64,000 nucleotides of DNA, from the NCBI RefSeq assembly GCF_934636665.1, contig NZ_CAKUAT010000014.1, positions 6,971 to 70,970 of the forward strand, given 5' to 3'. The position numbers were made by a program, and so were the translations under genes. The notes under the pieces were generated by a model. It worked only from the letters and a program-made list of their open reading frames with translations, was not told the DNA's origin and did not search any database. Below are positions 8,190 through 15,280 of the stretch, piece after piece. How positions within the stretch are numbered: the first letter of the stretch is position 1; each line of letters opens with the position of its first letter. Source of the stretch: an uncultured Senegalimassilia sp. GTDB lineage: Bacteria; Actinomycetota; Coriobacteriia; Coriobacteriales; Eggerthellaceae.

Positions 8190-9788
8190 ATGGCTAAGGA
8201 AATCGCATACGACAACGAGACGCGTGAGAAGCTTGCGACCGGTGTGGCGAAGCTGGCCGACGCGGTGCGCGTGACCATCGGCCCGAAGGGCCGTTACGTC
8301 GGCATCACCAAGAAGGGCGAGCGTCATCCCAACGTCTCCAACGACGGCGCTACCGTTGCTGCGCACGTGGGCGCATACGACCACGTGGAGAAGATGGGCC
8401 TGCAGGTGGTCCGCGAGGCAGCAACCGCCGCGAACAACGAGGCCGGCGACGGCACCTCCACGGCAACGCTGCTCGCTGATGCCATCGTGCGCGAGGGCGT
8501 GCGCTACGTTACCGCCGGCAATGACCCGCTGGCCCTGCGCCGCGGCATCCAGAAGGCCGCCGACGTCGCATCCGACGAGCTGCTGAAGGCCGCCACGCAG
8601 GTGACCACGCGCGAGCAGATGGCCGAGATCGCCACCGTCTCCTCGGGCGACCCCGAGATCGGCGCGAAGATCGCCGAGGCCCTGGACGAGATCGGCCAGG
8701 ACGGCGTTATCTCCGTTGAGAAGTCCACCAAGTTCGGCATCGACCTGGAAGTCAAGAAGGGCATGCTGTTCGACCGCGGCTTCATCTCCCCGTACATGGC
8801 CGACGACATGGGCTCCATGACCGGCGAGCTGGAGCAGCCCTACATCCTGATCACCGACCAGCGCCTGGCCGACAACTTCAAGGACGTCGTGCCCGTGCTG
8901 GAGGAGGTCATGCAGTCCGGTCACCCGCTGCTCATCGTTGCCGACGACGTGCGCGGCGAATCCCTGAACTCCCTGCTCATGAACCGCCAGAAGGGCACGC
9001 TCATCAGCGCAGCCGTCATGTGCCCTGGCGCCGAGGAGCGCCGCAAGGCGGAACTGGAGGACATGGCCATCCTCACCGGCGGCGAGGTCATCTCCCCCGA
9101 GCGCGGCCTGTCGCTGGCAGACGCCAAGAAGAGCATGCTCGGCCGTGCCGCAAGCGTGCAAATCACGAAGAGCCGCACGCTCATCATCGGCGGCAAGGGC
9201 AAGCAGGAGGCCATCGAGAAGCGCTGCGAGGCTATCCGCAACGAGCTGAAGAACCCGCATTCCGACTACGAGCTGGATGTCATGCGCGAGCGCTTGGCGA
9301 AGCTGTCCGGCGGCATCGCCGTCATGAGCGTCGGCGCTGCAACCGAGACCGAGATGAACGAGATCCGCAGCCGCATCCAGGACGCCCTGCGCGCAACGCG
9401 CTCGGCTGCAAGCCAGGGCCTGCTGGCCGGCGGCGGCGTTGCCCTGATCCAGGCGTCCAAGGCGCTTGACCAGGTGGAAGCCGCCAACGAGGAGGAGCGC
9501 TTCGGCGTGGACATCCTGCGCAAGGCGCTTGAGGAGCCCATGCGCGCGCTGTGCAGCAACGCCGGCTATAACGGCGACGTCGAGGTTGCCAAGGCGCTTG
9601 AGGCACAGCCCGGCTTCGGTCTGGATTGCGAGACCGGCAAGTACGGCGACATGATCTCCATGGGCGTTGCCGATCCGGCCAAGGTCACCGTCACGGCCCT
9701 GCAGGCTGCCGCTTCCGTTGCCTCGCTCATCCTCATCACCAACTGCAGCATCACCGAAGCTGACAAGAAGGACGAGGAAGAGAAGTAG
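8190..9788 (+). CDS. groEL: Chaperonin GroEL (60 kDa), encoded without groES
   Basis: 532 aa, close to the usual ~540. Hallmarks: VTIGPKGRYV near residue 30, NDGATVAAHV, GDGTSTATLLADAIV (ATP site, catalytic Asp), a full apical domain, and GLLAGGGVAL in the C-terminal equatorial domain. It ends DKKDEEEK instead of the common GGM repeat. It folds proteins as a tetradecamer with GroES. No groES precedes it, so this is a solitary groEL. MAKEIAYD at 8190 is the family start; a longer upstream frame is discounted. CIRCE lies upstream and a strong terminator follows. Confidence 0.97.
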   Translation: MAKEIAYDNETREKLATGVAKLADAVRVTIGPKGRYVGITKKGERHPNVSNDGATVAAHVGAYDHVEKMGLQVVREAATAANNEAGDGTSTATLLADAIVREGVRYVTAGNDPLALRRGIQKAADVASDELLKAATQVTTREQMAEIATVSSGDPEIGAKIAEALDEIGQDGVISVEKSTKFGIDLEVKKGMLFDRGFISPYMADDMGSMTGELEQPYILITDQRLADNFKDVVPVLEEVMQSGHPLLIVADDVRGESLNSLLMNRQKGTLISAAVMCPGAEERRKAELEDMAILTGGEVISPERGLSLADAKKSMLGRAASVQITKSRTLIIGGKGKQEAIEKRCEAIRNELKNPHSDYELDVMRERLAKLSGGIAVMSVGAATETEMNEIRSRIQDALRATRSAASQGLLAGGGVALIQASKALDQVEAANEEERFGVDILRKALEEPMRALCSNAGYNGDVEVAKALEAQPGFGLDCETGKYGDMISMGVADPAKVTVTALQAAASVASLILITNCSITEADKKDEEEK

Positions 9789-9882
9789 CAGCAACGCCAG
9801 CAACTGCTGCGCTGACAGGGGGGAGCGATTTCCCCAGCGCGAAGCCCCGGCTTCGCCAGCCCCTTTCAATAGAGCACGCTCA

Positions 9883-9911
9883 ACGGGAGCCCCACAGGGG
9901 CTCCCGTTTTT
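9883..9911 (+). terminator. Rho-independent terminator after groEL
   Basis: An 11-bp GC-rich stem (9883-9893 with 9897-9907, ACGGGAGCCCC arms) closes a 3-nt ACA loop and runs into TTTTT. Confidence 0.93.
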
Positions 9912-10037
9912 ATACGGAATGCGAAATCGTATAAAGAAGCGCTCGAAAACGCGCGCTAAATTATACGAATCCCGGAAATCGTATAAAGTAAATGAGATTC
10001 CAGGCCTCTTCTTTATACGAATCGCGAAAACGTATAA
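9910..10037. repeat. Three evenly spaced 25-26 bp palindromes upstream of the SRAP gene
   Basis: Copies lie at 9910-9934, 9961-9986 and 10013-10037, with starts 51 and 52 bp apart. Each has the form TTATACGA-N9/10-TCGTATAA with at most one arm change (TTATACGG in copy 1, ACGTATAA in copy 3). The centres are also alike (AAT..CG..AAA). The ~5-helical-turn spacing suggests cooperative binding of one regulator on one DNA face. Copy 3 overlaps the small ORF at 9992. Confidence 0.75.
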
Positions 10038-10147
10038 CTAAAGAGCTGAAGGTCAACCAGCGTAAGCCCGTGACGTTCGGGCTTACGCAGCAGTTCAAGG
10101 AAGAGTTCGGGGTAGTGCCGGTGGTCTGGCGCAATCCTTTCGAGTAG
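9992..10147 (+). CDS. Possible 51-aa ORF (or gene remnant) ahead of the SRAP gene
   Basis: An ATG at 9992 opens a 51-codon frame whose second half has real protein character (VNQRKPVTFGLTQQFKEEF, ending VVPVVWRNPFE) and whose stop lies 9 nt before the SRAP start. The first ~17 codons run through palindrome copy 3, and the ribosome site is poor, so translation may begin elsewhere. It could also be the 3' end of a decayed gene. I do not recognise a family. Confidence 0.45.
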   Translation: MRFQASSLYESRKRITKELKVNQRKPVTFGLTQQFKEEFGVVPVVWRNPFE

Positions 10148-10156
10148 GGGTTCATC

Positions 10157-10861
10157 GTGTGCAGAAGGTTCACGGTCGTTACGTGGGATGAGGTTGCGGA
10201 AGTCGTGCGCGAGTTGCAGGCGGATTCACCCGTGAACGCGCAACCCGATTGGCCTGCGCGTCCGATGGTTGGCGAAGGCGCGGCGGCGCAGGTGGAGCCG
10301 GGCGAGGATGCGTTCCCTGGCGCAGGCGTTGACGTGATTGTCCGCAGGCCGGAAAGTCAGCTGGCTGTTGAGCGCTTGACCTGGGGATTTCCTGTCGAAT
10401 GGCAGCAACGTCCCGTGTATAACACGCGCTTGGAAACGGCGATGGGGCCGAACCCGGGCATGTGGGAACAACCGATCGTGCAAGGTCGTGGCGTAGTGGT
10501 GACTGGCGGTTTCTTTGAAGCGCATGCAACCCAAACGGTGCGCAGCCCGAAAACGGGGCGGAAGATTAAGCAGCAGTACCGTTTCGAAAGCGGCGAAGGC
10601 ACGCCGCTGCTGCTGGCAACGGTATGCGGGCAAGGCTGCTTCTCGGTGGTGACCACGCGTCCGAACGCCAGTGTTGCGCCCGTGCACAACCGCATGCCCC
10701 TGACGCTCACGCTTGCCGAGGCGCGTTGGTGGCTGTGCGCGCCATGGCCCAGCCTGGTAGCCAACTGGCAAAAGCTAGCAAATCGTGAAAGGTTCGCGTT
10801 AACGGCCGCCCCAGAGCAACCGCCAGCCCCGGTAACGTTCGGGCAGGGAACGTTGTTCTAA
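10157..10861 (+). CDS. SRAP-domain protein (YedK/HMCES family), abasic-site DNA-protein crosslinker
   Basis: 234 aa. The GTG start is followed directly by TGC, giving Met-Cys2, the nucleophile that SRAP proteins expose after Met removal. Other active-site residues fit: Asn89 and Arg91 (YNTRLET), Glu121 (GGFFEAH) and His177 (APVHNRMPL). The usual MCGRF start is MCRRF here. SRAP proteins form a thiazolidine crosslink with abasic sites in single-stranded DNA, and bacterial members are often SOS-linked. GGGG precedes the start. The three palindromes upstream are the likely control region, and the next gene is a candidate restriction nuclease. Confidence 0.93.
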   Translation: MCRRFTVVTWDEVAEVVRELQADSPVNAQPDWPARPMVGEGAAAQVEPGEDAFPGAGVDVIVRRPESQLAVERLTWGFPVEWQQRPVYNTRLETAMGPNPGMWEQPIVQGRGVVVTGGFFEAHATQTVRSPKTGRKIKQQYRFESGEGTPLLLATVCGQGCFSVVTTRPNASVAPVHNRMPLTLTLAEARWWLCAPWPSLVANWQKLANRERFALTAAPEQPPAPVTFGQGTLF

Positions 10862-10945
10862 GGGGTGCGACGTTTGCGGGCTGTGAGTCGGGGCTTGCTG
10901 CCGTGCAATGAAGCTTCGCATTGGCCTCTTCCGCCGGATTGCTTG

Positions 10946-10974
10946 TTGTCGAACAGGGTGGGCGCTGGCACAAT
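10946..10974 (+). promoter_or_regulatory. Candidate promoter for a leaderless HNH mRNA
   Basis: TTGTCG (10946-10951) and CACAAT (10969-10974) are 17 bp apart. The -10 ends 6 nt before the ATG at 10981, so transcription could start on the initiation codon. No Shine-Dalgarno sequence is present, which fits leaderless translation. Confidence 0.45.
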
Positions 10975-10980
10975 TGCAGT

Positions 10981-12090
10981 ATGACTTCGAGAGATGCAAA
11001 CATATCGACTATGGTGGAAACGGCGGAAGTGCCGTTTCCTCTGACGCGCATCGATGGCTCGATGTGCGTTGACGACTTTCTTCCATACACGAACCTGTCG
11101 ATCGAGCGTGCGTTACGTTTGATCCCTCTCGAAGATGACCCCCAGAGCCATCGAAACCTGTATGCATGGTTCATGAATGAAACGGGGAAAATAGGCTCTC
11201 GATACCACGGTAAGAAGTTGCTTGGAGTTGAGTTCCCGCATGTGGCGCAGCGTGGGATCCATGTGCCGAGTCGCCATAGGTATGCGGCAACGGTGACGGT
11301 TGCCTATAACAGCTTATATAGCGAGAACAACGACGGTGCCCGAATCGATTTGGGCGATGGGACATGGGTCTTGTACTATTCGGCCCATCAAAATAATTCC
11401 GGTGGAACGACCGACATGCAATGGAACCAAAAGCTGGTGAATTGCTTGATGGATGGCGTTCCCGTTGGCGTGTTCCTTCAGCAGAACTCGTCTTCGAGTT
11501 CGTATCTGCGCTTTCTTGCATTCGTTGAGGAATTCAATCCCGAGAACGAGTTGTTTACCTTGCACGGGCCCGTTACGCCCGAGACCGAGCATTTGTTTGC
11601 GAGCGCGGCTCCGCAAGCCGAAATGAAGGATTCGGTAGCGGTTGATGAGTGGCTTCGAGCGAATGGGGTAGGCGATCCGGAAAGCATGGAAGAGGACCGT
11701 CGCCGTTTTTCCGTTGCTCGTCGTATGGTGCGTCAAGGGCAGCAAGCGTTTAGAAAAGACCTGTTCAAGGCTTATGAAGGGCATTGTGCGGTTACGGGGT
11801 TCGATACGAACGAGGTGTTGCAGGCAGCGCATATCCTTGATTACCGCGGAACTCAGAGCAATGTTGTAGAGAACGGTATTTTGCTGCGTTCCGATATTCA
11901 CTTGCTATTTGATAGCTATTTGCTGGGTATTAACCCTGCTTCGATGCGTCTGGAAGCAAGTTCGCGGATTTCGGACGGACCATACGCAGATCTTGATGGT
12001 GCGCCGCTGTTTTTGCCTAAAGAGAAGGCGTTGCGCCCGAACGAGAATTTCCTTATCGCGAAGTACAAGCGTTTTAAGTGTTGCGTTTGA
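10981..12090 (+). CDS. HNH endonuclease with SRA-like N-terminal region, candidate type IV restriction enzyme
   Basis: 369 aa. Residues ~265-320 form an HNH_2-type nuclease domain: CAVTGFDTNEVLQAAHI, then ENGILLRSDIHLLFDSYLLG. Residues ~75-170 resemble SRA/YDG modified-base readers: RGIHVPSRHRY, YSENNDGARIDLGDG, WVLYYSAHQNNSGG and a PVGVFLQQ strand. SRA-HNH proteins (TagI, ScoMcrA) cut DNA carrying modified cytosine. The SRA call is by eye and less certain than HNH. The gene is visibly AT-richer than its neighbours and has no methyltransferase beside it, so it may be acquired. ATG 10981 is used for lack of a better start; ATG 11011 is an alternative. Confidence 0.8.
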   Translation: MTSRDANISTMVETAEVPFPLTRIDGSMCVDDFLPYTNLSIERALRLIPLEDDPQSHRNLYAWFMNETGKIGSRYHGKKLLGVEFPHVAQRGIHVPSRHRYAATVTVAYNSLYSENNDGARIDLGDGTWVLYYSAHQNNSGGTTDMQWNQKLVNCLMDGVPVGVFLQQNSSSSSYLRFLAFVEEFNPENELFTLHGPVTPETEHLFASAAPQAEMKDSVAVDEWLRANGVGDPESMEEDRRRFSVARRMVRQGQQAFRKDLFKAYEGHCAVTGFDTNEVLQAAHILDYRGTQSNVVENGILLRSDIHLLFDSYLLGINPASMRLEASSRISDGPYADLDGAPLFLPKEKALRPNENFLIAKYKRFKCCV

Positions 12091-12240
12091 TTCCGAAGTA
12101 GTGCCGTGGCGTTTCTCTTAGATGAAAGATGAATGCCGCGCCGTTTTGCCTTTCTTTTGTTTCCCTAGCGATTTCTATCTGCTGTGATCCGTTGATAAGC
12201 GGCTGCTCGTCGTGCTTCTCGAGGATCTCCCCATGTCAAC

Positions 12241-13398
12241 TTACGGTTTGCAGATGCCGCAGGGGGAGTAGCCTTGGGCTATGAGTTGGTCGCGAGTGCC
12301 GGTGAAGTCTTGCTTGTTTGCGCTTGAGATGTCGTTGGCGGCGGAGCAGTCGGGCTTGTGGAACTTCTTGTTCTTCACGTTCAGGATGTAGTCCTGCTGC
12401 TCGGATGTGCTTTGGTTGCCGGTGCTGTTGCTGCTGGCTCCGTCACCGCTGCCGTTGCCCTTGCTCCCCTTGCTCCCGCCGTTGGCGTCGCCACCGTCGC
12501 CGCCGTCGGCGTCGCTCTCGCTCCCGCTTCCAACTGCTGCCTTATCTGCTCGCGCTGCTGCTGCGGTGGTGATGGTGGCGTTGCCTTTGCTGGTGACCTG
12601 CGGGGTTTCGGACGATTCCCGGCTTTCGCCGGTCACGTAGTCGATGGCCACGCCCGGTTCCACGTTGTACACGAACACGTTGAACTGCACGGCTTCGCCG
12701 TTGTCCTCAACGGACTTCGCTTCCATCTGAACCCCGCGCGCTACCAGGTCGTTTGCGGCGAACAGCGGGGTGACGCGGTAGAGCACGTGGTTGCCCGTGC
12801 TGCGCACGTAGTCGCCCACCAGCTCCTCGTAATACAGCATGCCCACCGCGTTGAAGGTGCGCGTGCCCGTGATCAAGTTCTTCTCGTTGGCGTTCTCCCC
12901 GCACAGCTGGTGCGCGATCAGGTGGCTGCGGTTGTACAGCATGCCGTCGTCGACGAAGCTGTATTTGCGCTGCACCCAGCCGCTCGGGTGCACTTGCGAG
13001 ATGTCGCCGCGTTTCTCGTTGGATATGGTGTCGGGCCCGATGCGCGCGAAGGCGGTGCCGCAACGGCCTTCGAAATCCAGGTCGCTGAACTGCATGAACG
13101 TCCCGCGCGCCTCGTCCTGCGCCGTGAACCCGGGCTCGCCGTGGTTGATGTCGATGCACAGCGCACCGGTGTACGCGGGAATATCGGCGATGGTCGCCTG
13201 GGCGGATTGCGCGCTGTCGGAGCCGGTGGAGCCGGAGCCGCCGTACGTGCTGCTGATGGAGCTGCCGTTGCCGGTGGAGCTATCGCCGATGCTGATGGAG
13301 CAGCCCGTTGCGGGAAGCGCGAACGAGAACGCCAGCGCCAGAGCCGCTAATGCTGCAGCGATGCGCTGGGGAAGCGGGAGCGTGCGGGTATCTTTCAA
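12241..13398 (-). CDS. Secreted DNA/RNA non-specific endonuclease lipoprotein
   Basis: 385 aa. A lipoprotein signal ends ALPATGC (Cys33). Residues ~75-265 are a DNA/RNA non-specific endonuclease domain; the active-site segment is NRSHLIAHQLCGENANEKN, with the likely catalytic His159 and metal-binding Asn further on. A Gly/Ser/Asp/Asn-rich spacer (~275-335) leads to a C-terminal Cys module (KKFHKPDC...CGIC) of the kind seen on Firmicutes secreted nucleases. It probably degrades extracellular nucleic acid for nutrition or biofilm turnover. The gene stands alone on the minus strand. Confidence 0.9.
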   Translation of the reverse strand: MKDTRTLPLPQRIAAALAALALAFSFALPATGCSISIGDSSTGNGSSISSTYGGSGSTGSDSAQSAQATIADIPAYTGALCIDINHGEPGFTAQDEARGTFMQFSDLDFEGRCGTAFARIGPDTISNEKRGDISQVHPSGWVQRKYSFVDDGMLYNRSHLIAHQLCGENANEKNLITGTRTFNAVGMLYYEELVGDYVRSTGNHVLYRVTPLFAANDLVARGVQMEAKSVEDNGEAVQFNVFVYNVEPGVAIDYVTGESRESSETPQVTSKGNATITTAAAARADKAAVGSGSESDADGGDGGDANGGSKGSKGNGSGDGASSNSTGNQSTSEQQDYILNVKNKKFHKPDCSAANDISSANKQDFTGTRDQLIAQGYSPCGICKP

Positions 13399-13558
13399 CG
13401 GCGGCCTTTCTGTTTGCGTTGCGCGTCGATTGTAGCGGACGCGTTTGATGGTCGCGTGGGGCTTGTGCGCCCCGTATACGGAACGGCTCGTCTGCGACAG
13501 GTGGCGCAGGCGGGCCGCTGGAACGTTGATGCTAGCCGAATCGCCGTTTGATCTGGCG

Positions 13559-14980
13559 TTATTGGCAGACCTTGCCTGGGTTCAGGATGTTGTTGGGGTC
13601 GAACACGCGCTTGATGCCGGCCATCAGCTCGATGGCGGTGTCGCCCAAGTTCTCGCGCAGATAGGTGCGCTTGGCGTGGCCGATGCCGTGCTCGCCGGAC
13701 ACTTGGCCGCCCAGCTCGGCGCACTTGGCGTACGCGGCCTCCATCACCTTCGCCGACTGCTCCAGGAATGCGTCCTTGTCCATGTCCTCGTTCCCGCAGC
13801 AGTAGATGTGCAGGTTGCCGTCGCCGGCATGGCCGAACGAGCGGATGCGCACGCCGTGCCCCTCGCCGACGCCCAGCACGAAGCTGAGGAACGACGGGAT
13901 CTTATCCACGGGCACTACCACGTCCATTTCGTCCAGGAAGCGCGTGTCGGCTTCGATGGCGGTCAAAAACGCGCTGCGAACAGCCCAAACGTCGCGCTTG
14001 TCGGAAGGCTGGCTGAGTACCAGCGTGTCGAAGGCGCCCGACTCGTCGGCAATGCCCGCCAGCACCTCGGCGCGCTGGAAGATCTCATCCTCGTCGTTGC
14101 CGTCCAGCGTGACCAGGATGTACGCGCCCACTTCGCGATCGTTGACCTTGGTGGGGATGATCTTCGTGCCGCTGAAGTTCGCGGCGGAATCCACGATGTC
14201 GCGTTCCATGAACTCGATGGATTGCGGGTTCAGGCCGGCGAGCTTGATCTTCGGCACCGCGCTGATGGCGCCCTCGATGTTCTCGAACGGAAGGATGAAG
14301 CTCATGTCCTCCTGCGGGTTGGGAATCAGCTTCATGGTGAGCTCGGTGATGACGCCGAGCGTGCCTTCCGAGCCGATGATCAGGTGCAACAGGCTGTAGC
14401 CGCTGCTCGCCTTCGTCACGGGACGGCCCAGTTGCATCACTTCGCCGCTCGGCAGGACCACGGTCATGGCCAGCACGTAGTCGCGCGTGGTGCCGTACTT
14501 TACGGCGCGCATGCCGCCGGCGTTGGTGCTGACGTTGCCGCCAAGCGAGCCGGTCTTCTCGCCGGGGTCGGGCGGGTACATGAAGCCGTGCCCGATGGCG
14601 TCGGCGGCCAGGTCGCACAGGCGCACGCCGGGCTGGACGCGCACGTTCAGGTTGCTCATGTCGTAGGCGATGATCTTGTCCATGCGCATGGTGCACAGGA
14701 CCACGCCGCCGAGCACCGGGGTGCTACCGCCCACCAGGCCGGTGCCGGCGCCGCGCACCGTGACGGGGATGCGGTTCTCATTGCACAGCTTCATGATGGC
14801 GGACACTTCCTCGGTGTCCGCGGGCATCACCACGGCATCGGGCATGTGCGTGCCGTAGATGGGCATCTCGTCGTGCGCGAAATCCTCGTTGATGTCGTCA
14901 GCGAGGTAGCAGTTGTCCTTGCCGACAATGGCCTTGAGCTCCAGTACCAGCTCAGGTGTCAATTCGTTGTACTCGGTCAT
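13559..14980 (-). CDS. FAD-linked 2-hydroxyacid dehydrogenase (GlcD/lactate dehydrogenase type)
   Basis: 473 aa. The N-terminal FAD_binding_4 domain shows PVTVRGAGTGLVGGSTP, DPGEKTGSLGGNVSTNAGG and GSEGTLGVITELTMKL. The C-terminal FAD-oxidase domain ends FGHAGDGNLHIYCC and SGEHGIGHAKR, motifs of the GlcD/D-2-hydroxyglutarate/D-lactate dehydrogenase group. It would oxidise a D-2-hydroxyacid to the 2-oxoacid, passing electrons to a flavoprotein or quinone. No GlcE/GlcF or EtfAB partner is adjacent, so the acceptor is unclear. ATG 14980 has AGAAGG upstream; a longer frame reaching into the divergent kinase gene is not real. Confidence 0.92.
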   Translation of the reverse strand: MTEYNELTPELVLELKAIVGKDNCYLADDINEDFAHDEMPIYGTHMPDAVVMPADTEEVSAIMKLCNENRIPVTVRGAGTGLVGGSTPVLGGVVLCTMRMDKIIAYDMSNLNVRVQPGVRLCDLAADAIGHGFMYPPDPGEKTGSLGGNVSTNAGGMRAVKYGTTRDYVLAMTVVLPSGEVMQLGRPVTKASSGYSLLHLIIGSEGTLGVITELTMKLIPNPQEDMSFILPFENIEGAISAVPKIKLAGLNPQSIEFMERDIVDSAANFSGTKIIPTKVNDREVGAYILVTLDGNDEDEIFQRAEVLAGIADESGAFDTLVLSQPSDKRDVWAVRSAFLTAIEADTRFLDEMDVVVPVDKIPSFLSFVLGVGEGHGVRIRSFGHAGDGNLHIYCCGNEDMDKDAFLEQSAKVMEAAYAKCAELGGQVSGEHGIGHAKRTYLRENLGDTAIELMAGIKRVFDPNNILNPGKVCQ

Positions 14981-15268
14981 GCGTGCCTTCTTGCGTTTCC
15001 ATTTGCGGCTGCGGGGCTTGGCCGTGCGCCGGTGGGCTGTGCTCCTTGGACGGGCATGCGCATGCGTTGCGTTTTGCGGGCCGAGGGCGTCGTCTACCTT
15101 GGTGCGTTGCGGCTTCGCCGAGCGTTGTCGCGCCATTGATAACCGTTCCATGATAGGCATGCCCGCATAAATCCGAGGTGCCGAGTAGGGTATCTTCGAA
15201 AAATTTTCGCGCGGGAAGGGAAGGCGCTCGTATTCGCCGGTGTGCGGCCGTGCTGCAGTGCCCTGCAA

Positions 15269-15274
15269 TATAAT
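15269..15274 (+). promoter_or_regulatory. Perfect -10 box, leaderless start of the kinase gene
   Basis: TATAAT at 15269-15274 ends 6 nt before the ATG at 15281, placing the expected transcription start on the initiation codon. There is no ribosome site. The divergent intergenic stretch 14981-15268 holds no gene that I can support. Confidence 0.6.
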
Positions 15275-15280
15275 GTGCGC

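Noticed and set aside
13445..15139. 564-codon plus-strand ORF opposite the FAD dehydrogenase
   Set aside because: It is the antisense shadow of a gene with clear FAD-oxidase motifs, and its product is a low-complexity His/Val/Ala/Gly/Arg string.
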